DNA of 6,742 nucleotides from an uncultured Ruminococcus sp. GTDB taxonomy: Bacteria; Bacillota; Clostridia; Oscillospirales; Acutalibacteraceae. The notes under the pieces were generated by a model that was not told the DNA's origin, did no database searches, and was given only the letters and a program-made list of their open reading frames with translations. The translations under genes and the position numbers were made by a program. Positions within the stretch are counted from its first letter, which is position 1. Every line of letters starts with the position of its first letter. Location of the stretch: NCBI GenBank assembly GCA_902773045.1, contig CACYDE010000162.1, positions 1 through 6,742 of the forward strand, given 5' to 3'. This document shows, piece after piece, positions 1-6,522 of this stretch.

Positions 1-138
1 GAAACAAAAACGGAAACCGAGAGTAAATCCGAAGAGCCGAAAGCAAAAACGGAAACCGAAAAGAAATCCGAAGAGCCGGAAATAAAAGCGGAGAACGAAA
101 AGAAATCCGAAGAATTGGAAATAAAAACGGAAACCGAA
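1..138 (+). repeat. 39-bp tandem repeats inside the acidic coding region
   Basis: Three full in-frame units (1-39, 40-78, 79-117) and a partial fourth (118-138) encode a 13-residue repeat. Its consensus is roughly E-I-K-T-E-T-E-K-K-S-E-E-P. Units 1 and 2 are close to identical in DNA, which points to recent slippage or unequal exchange. The array probably continues beyond the left edge. Confidence 0.85.
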
Positions 139-3100
139 CAAGCCGATTATGATGTGCAGGATGCTTTTGAAAGCGAAGAGGCTGATTTTGATATGCAGGA
201 CGCTTTTGAAGATGAAGAAGCACAGTTTATTATGATGGATATTGATGATGAAGATGTTTCACCGACGGACGCCGGTCCTTCAAAAGATGAAAATACTTTA
301 TCCGTCGTCGGCGAAGAGGAGTCGTCCGAAAAGTCCCGGGAGGATACGGCGGTCGTTTTCGATGATAAAACAGAATCTTCTGAAAATGTGAATACCTCTT
401 CCGATAAAACGGAAGTTCCCGAAAAAACTTCCGAAAACAGCGACGCCGAAGTGATCGAGAAGAGCAAAGCAGATGAGTCCGATGATAACAGTCGGAACGA
501 AACGGCTGAAACGGCTTCGGAAGAAGAGACTGTAATTGACGAGTTGGATGACGAGGAATTCCGTTTTGACGATGATTATATTTTTGATGAATCCGATGAC
601 GAGGAGTTTGAAGATCTCGTTAAGCTTGACGCGATAGATTATTTCAATGATCTTAACGATATTATAGAAGATAATGCCAAGACGGAAGATAAATCGACTT
701 CTCGGGGAATAAATAAAGACAATGGCGAATCGTCGGACGATAAAGAAAAAACGGTTCCGATAGAAGAAGCTCCCGAAAAAGCTGTCACCGGGGAGTCCGA
801 AAAAGACGTCGAGGACAGGAAAGAGGAAAATTCGGAGGATGAAGCTCGGACAGCCGAAAAAGTAAATGAAGCTGTCTCTCCCGAAACGGACGGAACGGAT
901 AAGGCGTCCGAAGAAAATGAAGCTTCCCAAAATGAAAATACCGTTCAGAAAACGGAAAATCAGGAAAATGAAAAGAAAGATTTTGAAGATGTTTCTTCAA
1001 AATCGGATTCAAAAGCCGGCAAAAACGGCATTTTCCTTAAAATTCAAGGCGCGTACTCAAGAGTCAAGGATAAGCTTATAACAATGTGGAACACAAAGGA
1101 AACCGTTCCCGAGAATGTAACGGCAGAACACGAGGAACAGACTGCCGCAGCCGAGGAAACTCCGACAGTGACCGAAGCTTCTGTTGTGGCTGAAGATCAC
1201 CCCCTGCTTCCCGAACGGCTTCCCGAACAGCTTCCCGAACAGCAGCCCGAAACCGCAAAGATCGACGCGGCGGAAATGGTTGATATATCTCAGGAAGACA
1301 ACAAGGAACACGCCCCTGACCGCCCGTCGGAAGAAAGTAAAATTATTCCGATGACCGTTATCAGAAATGAAAGTACAGTCAAGTCGGATCTTGATGTTGA
1401 AAAGGTGAGAGGAACTCTGAACGTTATCGAAGGGGAGAAAACCGAGACGGAACCCGATCTTCTTTCCGAAGAGCAAAAGAGACAATCGGAGCTTAACCGT
1501 AAGGTCCTCGAAAAAGTAAAGCAGTATGAGGACGAAACCGCCGAAAGACGTGAGGAACTTCGAAAAGCGAGAGAGGAGAAGTCCGCTCAGGCTTATGAGA
1601 AAGCTTTCGGAACGGTCGATCCTATCACCGAGATCGAGATCACCAACTACATCAGTGCAGACAAGAATGAAAAGATAAAGGTCAAAGCCGGAAAGTTCAG
1701 CGAATCTGTCAAAAGTGAATATGAGTTCTATGTAGGATATTCAAGGCTCAGAAATGTTGCGAAAAAGCAGGCGAAAATCGAAACTCCCGACAACACGTCC
1801 GAAGGAAAGAGATCGGAGTCCGTTTCTTCTTCGAAAGAAAAGGACGAGGGAAGATACGCTCAGTTTGAGGACGACAAGTTTGCGAAAAGCCGTGACAGAC
1901 TCGACAGTATCTCAAAAAGACTTGACTACAGGGACAGCAAGTATCCCGATACGATCGAATACAGAAGCGTTGAGGACGCTCCCAAAGTCAGAAGCTATCT
2001 CCAGAAGGATTACAAGCAGGCAAAATTCCAATGGCATGTTTCGCTTGCTTTAACGATAGTGATGTTCCTTATCTCATGCTTCTCGAGCAAGTTTACCGTC
2101 GGAAGCGGAGAAGCAGCTCAGGCAGGATCGGAAAGAATTTTTGCCGTTATCAATTTTGCGATATTTGCGGGAATGCTTTATAACTGCCGGGATATTATAA
2201 TCGGAGGACTTCTTCCTCTGAAAAAGTTTAGATCAAATTCCGATACGGGAACCGCAGCAGCGGCGGCGATCGCAGCGCTCCAGTCTATTTTTGCGATCTT
2301 CGCGCCTTCGTCTTTCCTCAGTCAGGGATTGAATATCTATACATTGCTTATTATGCTTACTCTTGCGGTGAATTCACTCGGAAGAAGCATAAACGCTCAC
2401 AGAATACTCGCTAATTTCAGATTTGTGTCGGATTCGTCACAGAAATATACTGGTAAATTTTTCCACGATCAGAGAATGGTCGCTACGCTTCTCAGCGGAA
2501 CAAGAAACGACAAGTCCGAGCTTGTTTTCCAAAAGAAAACAACCTTCCTCAAGCATTTCTTAAAGCTTTCTTATGCTCCGGATCCGGGTGAAGAGCTTGC
2601 GGATAAATTCTCTATTCCTACAATAATTTTCTCGGTGATAATTTCCGTGATCTGCGGATTTATCTCATCAAGCTTTTTTGACGCGCTCTCGGTTCTCTGC
2701 GTTATGCTTTGCGTGGCCGTTCCGGTCGCAGCAAAAACGTTGGGTGCGTTGCCGCTTTACAATCTTGCTAAAAATTCGCTTGCGAACCAGTCTATGGTGG
2801 TAGGCTATCAGGCTGTCGAGAACTTCTCAGAGAGTGCAGCGGTAATGTTGGACGCGAAGGAGCTTTATCCCGAGGGTTCGGTTCATCTTAACGGTATCAA
2901 GACCTTTGATTCAAGAAGGATCGACGATGCGATGCTCGCTGCAGCTTCCGTGATAATTACGGCAGGAGGCGCAATGGCAGGAATGTTCGACGGGATTATC
3001 CAAGGGGATAAACAGGAGAATCTTCCGACTGCCGAGGGTGTAATGTACGAAGACGGAAAGGGTCTTATCGGCTGGGTCAATAACGAGAGAATATTTATAG

Positions 3101-3696
3101 GAAACCGTAAACTTCTTCTCGCCCACGGAATTGAGCCTATGACGAAGGACTATGAAGCCGAACATAAAGAAGACGGCAACGAGATATTGTATCTTGCGTG
3201 TGCAGGCGAACTTGTAGCGATGTTTATAGTTGGTTACAGCGCTAACCGCAGAGTGGCGGACGCGCTCAGAAGAATGGAATCCAACGGAATGAGCCTTTTG
3301 ATAAGGACTACAGACGTGAATATCACGGCGGAAAGGATCGCCGGAGATTTCGGAATTTCGCACAGAAGTATAAAAATTCTTGAACAGAAGAATTCGAATG
3401 TTATCCGAGACGAAATGATAGGCAAAGAAAAATCTTCTCCTGCGGTTATTGCCACGAAGGGCGGAGTGACATCTTTCGGACGCGCAGTCAGCGGATGCAT
3501 TCAGACGAAGAGAAATATTTCTCTTTCGCTTGCGGTTCAGATTTTCGGAGTTTTGCTTGTGCTTCTTATTGTGACGCTTATTGTGCTTGTTACAGGAATA
3601 CATCATGTGAAAGCCATTCCGATGTTCATGATACTGCTGTTCTGGATCATAGCGGTGCTTGTTGCGCCTAATATCGCTCAAAGGTTCAGATTTTAA
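1..3696 (+). CDS. Acidic-repeat protein with C-terminal degenerate P1B-type ATPase (pseudo-ATPase) domain, 5' end outside window
   Basis: The frame is open from base 1, so the start lies to the left; 1231 residues are visible (numbered here from the first in-window codon). Residues 1-340 are Glu/Asp/Lys/Ser-rich and probably disordered, opening with 13-residue tandem repeats. An LPEx repeat lies at 403-417 and a charged probable coiled coil at 490-537. Eight hydrophobic segments follow, near 678-694, 713-728, 751-770, 777-797, 870-893, 895-919, 1173-1201 and 1204-1224. The 4+2+2 spacing, with cytoplasmic loops of about 70 and 253 residues, matches heavy-metal P1B ATPases. The large loop keeps a DKTGT-like position (Asp951, reading LDAKELYPEG for FDKTGTLTEG), a GKGLIG nucleotide-domain motif (1019-1024) and a TGDN-like site reading TTDV (1103-1106). 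TGES, CPC (AVPVA at 906-910), HP and GDGxND are absent. I infer a membrane protein unable to hydrolyse ATP or pump metal. Function and partners are unknown. It is followed by its own terminator. Confidence 0.85.
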   Translation, partial: ETKTETESKSEEPKAKTETEKKSEEPEIKAENEKKSEELEIKTETEQADYDVQDAFESEEADFDMQDAFEDEEAQFIMMDIDDEDVSPTDAGPSKDENTLSVVGEEESSEKSREDTAVVFDDKTESSENVNTSSDKTEVPEKTSENSDAEVIEKSKADESDDNSRNETAETASEEETVIDELDDEEFRFDDDYIFDESDDEEFEDLVKLDAIDYFNDLNDIIEDNAKTEDKSTSRGINKDNGESSDDKEKTVPIEEAPEKAVTGESEKDVEDRKEENSEDEARTAEKVNEAVSPETDGTDKASEENEASQNENTVQKTENQENEKKDFEDVSSKSDSKAGKNGIFLKIQGAYSRVKDKLITMWNTKETVPENVTAEHEEQTAAAEETPTVTEASVVAEDHPLLPERLPEQLPEQQPETAKIDAAEMVDISQEDNKEHAPDRPSEESKIIPMTVIRNESTVKSDLDVEKVRGTLNVIEGEKTETEPDLLSEEQKRQSELNRKVLEKVKQYEDETAERREELRKAREEKSAQAYEKAFGTVDPITEIEITNYISADKNEKIKVKAGKFSESVKSEYEFYVGYSRLRNVAKKQAKIETPDNTSEGKRSESVSSSKEKDEGRYAQFEDDKFAKSRDRLDSISKRLDYRDSKYPDTIEYRSVEDAPKVRSYLQKDYKQAKFQWHVSLALTIVMFLISCFSSKFTVGSGEAAQAGSERIFAVINFAIFAGMLYNCRDIIIGGLLPLKKFRSNSDTGTAAAAAIAALQSIFAIFAPSSFLSQGLNIYTLLIMLTLAVNSLGRSINAHRILANFRFVSDSSQKYTGKFFHDQRMVATLLSGTRNDKSELVFQKKTTFLKHFLKLSYAPDPGEELADKFSIPTIIFSVIISVICGFISSSFFDALSVLCVMLCVAVPVAAKTLGALPLYNLAKNSLANQSMVVGYQAVENFSESAAVMLDAKELYPEGSVHLNGIKTFDSRRIDDAMLAAASVIITAGGAMAGMFDGIIQGDKQENLPTAEGVMYEDGKGLIGWVNNERIFIGNRKLLLAHGIEPMTKDYEAEHKEDGNEILYLACAGELVAMFIVGYSANRRVADALRRMESNGMSLLIRTTDVNITAERIAGDFGISHRSIKILEQKNSNVIRDEMIGKEKSSPAVIATKGGVTSFGRAVSGCIQTKRNISLSLAVQIFGVLLVLLIVTLIVLVTGIHHVKAIPMFMILLFWIIAVLVAPNIAQRFRF
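142..258 (+). repeat. Second 13-residue repeat block, aromatic and acidic
   Basis: Residues 48-60 and 61-73 are two copies of a 13-residue unit (A-D-Y/F-D-V/M-Q-D-A-F-E-x-E-E). A degenerate third unit follows at 74-86 (starting A-Q-F). The period of 39 bp equals that of the preceding KTETE repeats although the sequence is different, and the two blocks are nearly contiguous. Confidence 0.75.
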
Positions 3697-3730
3697 TCAA
3701 AACCAAGCCCCGTGTTTATTGACGGGATAA

Positions 3731-3780
3731 AAAACCGATTCGGAAAATTCGCGTTTTCCGAATCGGTTTTCTTTTGCTTT
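3731..3780 (+). terminator. Rho-independent terminator after the pseudo-ATPase gene
   Basis: A perfect 17-bp stem (3731-3747 with 3754-3770, left arm AAAACCGATTCGGAAAA) encloses the six-base loop TTCGCG. It is followed by a T-rich run through 3780 and beyond. It begins 34 bases after the stop codon at 3694-3696. A smaller 5-bp hairpin (CCCGT at 3709-3713 with ACGGG at 3722-3726) precedes it. Confidence 0.92.
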
Positions 3781-3825
3781 ATTTTTCATAATTGCCCCCG
3801 ATCTCTCATAGATTATTTATAGATG

Positions 3826-3843
3826 TTTTGGTGAAAACCAAAG
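3826..3843 (+). other. GNRA-capped hairpin in the leader of the DUF6512 gene
   Basis: TTTGGT (3827-3832) and ACCAAA (3837-3842) form a perfect 6-bp stem closed by a GAAA tetraloop, and a U-G pair can extend it at 3826/3843. It lies 32 bases before the GTG start, clear of the ribosome binding site. It may be a 5'-end stabilising hairpin or a chance structure. Confidence 0.4.
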
Positions 3844-3875
3844 AATAGCGTCAAAAAAATAAGGGTGGGATTACT

Positions 3876-4457
3876 GTGAGAGATAACGGCGCCTTAAGCG
3901 AAAGAAACCGAAAAAGATTTTTCCGCTTTGAGGTTTTCGGGGCAATTTTCGTTTCCTGTGCTGCGGTTATACTGCATTTTTTGTATGAATGGAGCGGAAA
4001 GGAATTTTGGGTCACACTTTTTTCTGCTGTGAATGAAAGTGTATGGGAGCATTTGAAAATATTTTCAATACCGTATGTTATTTGGGGCTTTGTGGAGCTG
4101 TGCTGTCTGAGAATTCCTTTTAAGAAATTTGTTTCGGCAAAAGTTCTTAGTCTGTACTTTATGCTGCTTTCCATTCCCGTTTTTTATTATACTTATACGG
4201 GTCTTACGGGAAAAAATATTGCGGCAGTTGATATAGCGAGCGGCTTTGTTTTTACTGTCCTTGCATTTGTAATATCCTACCGCTTGGTTACTAAAGCGCC
4301 GTGTATTGAAAGGTACTATAAAGTATCGCTGGTGCTTTTGGTGGTTTATTTCTTCATGATCGCGTATTTTACATACGTACCTCCAAAATCGGCGCTTTTC
4401 AGAGATCCGATAAGCGGTGAATATGGGATCCCGTTAAAAAATAACAGTAAGCTGTAA
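3876..4457 (+). CDS. DUF6512-family integral membrane protein
   Basis: A 193-residue protein with about five membrane helices, near residues 18-38, 60-79, 88-106, 117-137 and 148-168. It resembles the DUF6512 family of small Clostridia membrane proteins, as I recognise it. The diagnostic stretches are LHFLYEWSG (33-41), NESVWEHLKI (53-62), YYTYTG (104-109) and the C-terminal YVPPK...LFRDPISGEYGI (167-185). The family has no known biochemical role, so none is assigned. The start is GTG, chosen because an AGGGTGG Shine-Dalgarno site (3862-3868) sits 7 bases upstream. The N-terminal 17 residues are basic (RNRKRFFRF), consistent with a cytoplasmic N terminus. It appears to be monocistronic: a strong terminator separates it from the upstream gene, and the next gene is convergent. 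Confidence 0.85.
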   Translation: MRDNGALSERNRKRFFRFEVFGAIFVSCAAVILHFLYEWSGKEFWVTLFSAVNESVWEHLKIFSIPYVIWGFVELCCLRIPFKKFVSAKVLSLYFMLLSIPVFYYTYTGLTGKNIAAVDIASGFVFTVLAFVISYRLVTKAPCIERYYKVSLVLLVVYFFMIAYFTYVPPKSALFRDPISGEYGIPLKNNSKL

Positions 4458-4470
4458 AGCTTGCTGTTAT
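4436..4470 (-). terminator. Intergenic hairpin terminator, best for the leftward MATE transcript
   Basis: Arms 4441-4452 (ATAACAGTAAGC) and 4459-4470 (GCTTGCTGTTAT) form a 12-bp stem with one G-T pair and a six-base loop. Read leftward, the hairpin is followed directly by a U run (complement of AAAAA at 4436-4440), a standard intrinsic terminator 61 bases past the MATE stop. Read rightward, only a weak T tract (CCTTTTATT) follows about 10 bases later, so it may serve both genes unequally. The DUF6512 stop codon (4455-4457) lies within the loop. Confidence 0.75.
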
Positions 4471-4530
4471 AGAAGTTATCCTTTTATTGGTTTGGTTGGT
4501 TATAGTTTGGCAATAACTCCGCCGAGCCGA

Positions 4531-5919
4531 TCAGTCTGCCGGACGTGATTTTATACGTGTCTCTTTAAAATTCGCCATAATGGTTTTCCTGTCTTTGGCG
4601 GGTATCCAATATCCTTTTAAATAAAAAGCGAATACGAGCGCAGCGGAAAGTCCCCAACCGATAGGCCACGAGAGCCATATTCCGGTGACTCCCAGATGAG
4701 GTGAAAGAATGTAGGCGAGTACAACTCTGAGAAGCAGATCCGAAAAAGTTGACATAACAAAGAATCTCACTGCGGAAGCGCCTCTCATTATTCCATCCGA
4801 AGAAAGCTTTATCATTACAAGAAAATAAAAAGGCGCAACTATCATCAGAAATTCGCGTCCTGTCTGTAACGCAGCTGAGGTCGGCGCGTCGAGGAATAAT
4901 CCTACCATAAAATTCCCCGCAAAAGTGTATGCCGCAACGAACGGGATCGCTATCACAGCTCCGATTTTTATCGCGGAACGAAAGCCTTGGCGAACTCTGT
5001 CGTAATTTCCGCTTCCGAGATTTTGAGCGGTGTAGTTAGAAACAGCATTTCCCGATGTGTTAAAAACGGTGACAGCGAATGTGTTGAGTTGGACCGCGAC
5101 TCCGTAGCCTGCGATGACGGAGGACGAATCAAACCCGTTGACCAGACTCTGGATCATAAGATTTCCCACGGAAACGAAGCTTTGCTGCAAAATACTCGGA
5201 ATTGCAATGGCGAGTATTTTTTTCAGGGTTGAAGAAGAAAGCAGCGGAGGGTTTTTGTCGGATTTTATTTTTTTCATTTCGAAAAGGATAGCGATAAGCG
5301 ATAGAATTGAAGATGCTCCCTGAGCGATGAATGTCGCCCATGCGACTCCGGCTACTCCCCAATGAAAAACAGCAACAAAAACATAATCAAGGATAATATT
5401 TCCTACCGATGAAGCGATCAGAAAATAAAGCGGGGTTTTTGAGTTTCCGAGAGCATTGAACGCGCCGGTGCATATATTGTATAGATACAGAAATATGAAA
5501 CCATAGATATAAATTCTCAGATATAGCGCAGAATCGTCAAAAATATTCATCGGTGTTTTTAGGAGTCTCAGCATTGGATCCGCGAAAAGAAGGCTTAATA
5601 CCGAGAGAATTACGCTTGCCGAAAGAGCGAGTATGATAGATGTTGACACGGCAGTTTTGACTTCGTTATATTTTTTTCCGCCGTAAAGACCAGAAATGAC
5701 AACGGAGCAGCCGATATTTGTTCCCAGCGCAAAAGCCATGATTATCATGGTGATGGGATACGAAGCACTGACTGCGGCAAGTGCGTCTTCACCGGCATAT
5801 CTGCCTGCGATCAGTTTGTCCGCAATATTATATACTTGCTGAAAGGCAACGCTCAAAACCATCGGCAGAGCAAATTTAATGAGGGTTTTTGTTGGGTTTT
5901 CATGCGTCAGGTCAGTCAT
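4531..5919 (-). CDS. MATE family multidrug efflux transporter
   Basis: A 462-residue integral membrane protein of the MATE (multidrug and toxic compound extrusion) superfamily, which exports cationic drugs and metabolites using a Na+ or H+ gradient. Length and hydrophobicity fit the usual 12 helices in two related halves. The first half opens with the family signature: Pro19 in helix 1, then QQVYNIADKLIAGR (27-40), with Asp34 at the position often acidic in the family. GAFNALGNSKTPL (152-164) ends helix 4 and enters helix 5. The second half starts near 234 with a matching IPSILQQS segment and carries AQNLGSGNYDR (298-308). The ATG is preferred over an in-frame TTG six bases upstream, because GGAG (5929-5932) is 9 bases from the ATG but only 3 from the TTG. 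The substrate cannot be told from sequence. It is transcribed alone, from its own promoter, convergent with the DUF6512 gene. Confidence 0.93.
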   Translation of the reverse strand: MTDLTHENPTKTLIKFALPMVLSVAFQQVYNIADKLIAGRYAGEDALAAVSASYPITMIIMAFALGTNIGCSVVISGLYGGKKYNEVKTAVSTSIILALSASVILSVLSLLFADPMLRLLKTPMNIFDDSALYLRIYIYGFIFLYLYNICTGAFNALGNSKTPLYFLIASSVGNIILDYVFVAVFHWGVAGVAWATFIAQGASSILSLIAILFEMKKIKSDKNPPLLSSSTLKKILAIAIPSILQQSFVSVGNLMIQSLVNGFDSSSVIAGYGVAVQLNTFAVTVFNTSGNAVSNYTAQNLGSGNYDRVRQGFRSAIKIGAVIAIPFVAAYTFAGNFMVGLFLDAPTSAALQTGREFLMIVAPFYFLVMIKLSSDGIMRGASAVRFFVMSTFSDLLLRVVLAYILSPHLGVTGIWLSWPIGWGLSAALVFAFYLKGYWIPAKDRKTIMANFKETRIKSRPAD

Positions 5920-5928
5920 GTTCAACCA

Positions 5929-5932
5929 CTCC
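5929..5932 (-). promoter_or_regulatory. Ribosome binding site deciding the MATE start
   Basis: On the minus strand GGAG lies 9 bases before the ATG at 5919 and only 3 before the in-frame TTG at 5925. The ATG is therefore the likely start. Confidence 0.65.
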
Positions 5933-5957
5933 GTTTCCTTTAAAATTCACGCAATAT

Positions 5958-5986
5958 ATATTACACCCGCAAATAAAAAAAGTCAA
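5958..5986 (-). promoter_or_regulatory. Sigma-A type promoter of the MATE gene
   Basis: On the minus strand TTGACT (5986-5981), a 17-base spacer and TAATAT (5963-5958) are each one base from consensus. Transcription is expected to start near 5951, giving a leader of about 30 bases before the ATG at 5919. No operator-like dyad is visible in the leader. The repeat element begins 5 bp upstream of the -35 box. Confidence 0.88.
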
Positions 5987-5991
5987 CATTT

Positions 5992-6172
5992 TTAAGGAGA
6001 CACTGATTAAATCTGGTGCCTATATTGCGCAGTCAGATTTTCAGGCAAATTTTTTTGAAAAATCCGCAGGAATACAGACGTATTTCAAGGATTTTGAGGA
6101 AAATTTGACGAAAAGATGCAAGCAAGATGGGTATCAAGTCCGTAGGACGTGATTTAATCAGTGGTTCCTTAA
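5992..6172. mobile_element. MITE-like element with about 20-bp terminal inverted repeats
   Basis: The left end AAGGAGACACTGATTAAATC (5994-6013) is the inverse of the right end GATTTAATCAGTGGTTCCTT (6151-6170) with 18 of 20 bases matching. Both ends sit in TTAA (5992-5995, 6169-6172), which may be target duplication or part of the repeat. The roughly 140-base interior encodes no transposase. Part of it recurs inversely at 6661-6742, supporting a dispersed family. An alternative right end is 6183: a second, weaker end copy is present there, and TTTTAA would flank both sides (5990-5995, 6184-6189). It separates the MATE promoter from the Cys-rich peptide gene. Confidence 0.65.
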
Positions 6173-6183
6173 TCAGCGGTTAC
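6154..6183 (+). repeat. Duplicated 15-bp end repeat at the right edge of the MITE-like element
   Basis: TTAATCAGTGGTTCC (6154-6168) is followed at once by TTAATCAGCGGTTAC (6169-6183), with 13 of 15 bases identical. The unit is the outer part of the terminal repeat, so the right end of the element seems to be doubled. Confidence 0.7.
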
Positions 6184-6210
6184 TTTTAAAATCATTCAGG
6201 GGATGATCTT

Positions 6211-6363
6211 ATGGTAGTTTCTATAATAGCAATATCATTAATTTTTGTTGTTCTGGTTAGCGGAGCGGTGTTTTTGAGAAAAAAAGACAAAAAGAAATAT
6301 GGCGCGGGGTGCGCAGGCTGTCCTTACAGAAATAGCTGCAAGAAAGATGAAAAGGAAAAATAA
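6211..6363 (+). CDS. FeoB-associated Cys-rich membrane protein
   Basis: A 50-residue peptide. One N-terminal membrane helix (residues 2-22, rich in V/I/L) is followed by a lysine-rich stretch (RKKDKKKY, 23-30), then GCAGCPYRNSC (33-43) and a charged tail. Membrane anchor plus C-x2-C-P-x5-C tail is characteristic of the small FeoB-associated proteins (Pfam FeoB_associated). These usually lie directly after feoB and are thought to assist ferrous iron uptake; the three cysteines (34, 37, 43) could bind metal, which is inference. The ATG is preceded by AGGGG (6198-6202) at 8 bases. It is unusual here in having no feoA or feoB beside it. I found no convincing promoter in the short gap after the MITE-like element, which may have displaced it. 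A hairpin terminator follows about 20 bases later. Confidence 0.85.
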   Translation: MVVSIIAISLIFVVLVSGAVFLRKKDKKKYGAGCAGCPYRNSCKKDEKEK

Positions 6364-6383
6364 AAAGTTATATCAAGCGGCAC

Positions 6384-6412
6384 AACGGCATTTTTCACTG
6401 TCGTTTTCTTTC
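6384..6412 (+). terminator. Probable Rho-independent terminator after the Cys-rich peptide gene
   Basis: AACGGCA (6384-6390) pairs with TGTCGTT (6399-6405), giving 7 bp with one G-U pair and an eight-base loop. A TTTTCTTT run follows. AGCGG (6376-6380) and CCGCT (6416-6420) could pair outside it. The stem is modest, so this is likely but not certain. Confidence 0.55.
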
Positions 6413-6448
6413 TGTCCGCTCACACTGTTTCACCTCATCGTTCGTTTT

Positions 6449-6472
6449 ATTTGTTTTCTGTGACAAACAAAT
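6449..6472. other. Inverted repeat upstream of the rightward promoter
   Basis: ATTTGTTT (6449-6456) and AAACAAAT (6465-6472) are perfect 8-bp inverse arms separated by 8 bases. The centre lies about 30 bp upstream of the -35 box at 6490. It could be a regulator binding site; AT-richness makes chance possible. Confidence 0.35.
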
Positions 6473-6489
6473 GTAAAAAGAACTTATGT

Positions 6490-6518
6490 TTGATTTTTGT
6501 ACAGAGATGTGTTATACT
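6490..6518 (+). promoter_or_regulatory. Strong extended -10 promoter driving an unidentified rightward transcript
   Basis: TTGATT (6490-6495), a 17-base spacer and TATACT (6513-6518), with TG at 6510-6511 forming the extended -10 motif TGnTATACT. The start would be near 6525. No confident gene follows within the 220 bases left in the window, so the product is unknown: a short RNA, a repeat-derived transcript, or a gene starting further right. Confidence 0.75.
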
Positions 6519-6522
6519 ATTA

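Noticed and set aside
115..117. TTG as start of the large gene
   Set aside because: The frame stays open to base 1, the TTG lies within the third 39-bp repeat unit, and no Shine-Dalgarno site precedes it. The gene starts outside the window.
298..930. 210-codon open frame on the minus strand
   Set aside because: It is antisense to the Glu/Asp/Lys-rich region. Its Phe/Arg/Ile-rich composition is simply the complement of GAA/GAT/AAA codons in an offset frame.
2911..3681. 256-codon open frame on the minus strand
   Set aside because: It lies wholly antisense to the pseudo-ATPase gene, has a His/Arg/Ser-rich composition typical of a complement frame, no recognisable domain, and no promoter.
3792..3819. 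Possible promoter TTGCCC-16-TATTTA for the DUF6512 gene
   Set aside because: The -35 half is poor and the spacer is short. A promoter is expected here, but this one is not strong enough to annotate.
3851..4174. 107-codon minus-strand frame
   Set aside because: It is antisense to the DUF6512 gene, which has the better start site, membrane pattern and family match.
5889..6152. 87-codon plus-strand frame
   Set aside because: It starts antisense to the MATE N terminus, crosses the MATE promoter and ends in the MITE-like element. It has no ribosome site and is not a plausible gene.
6165..6192. Possible promoter for the Cys-rich peptide (TAAAAT at 6187-6192)
   Set aside because: The -10 is acceptable, but no -35 resembling TTGACA lies at 16-18 bases.
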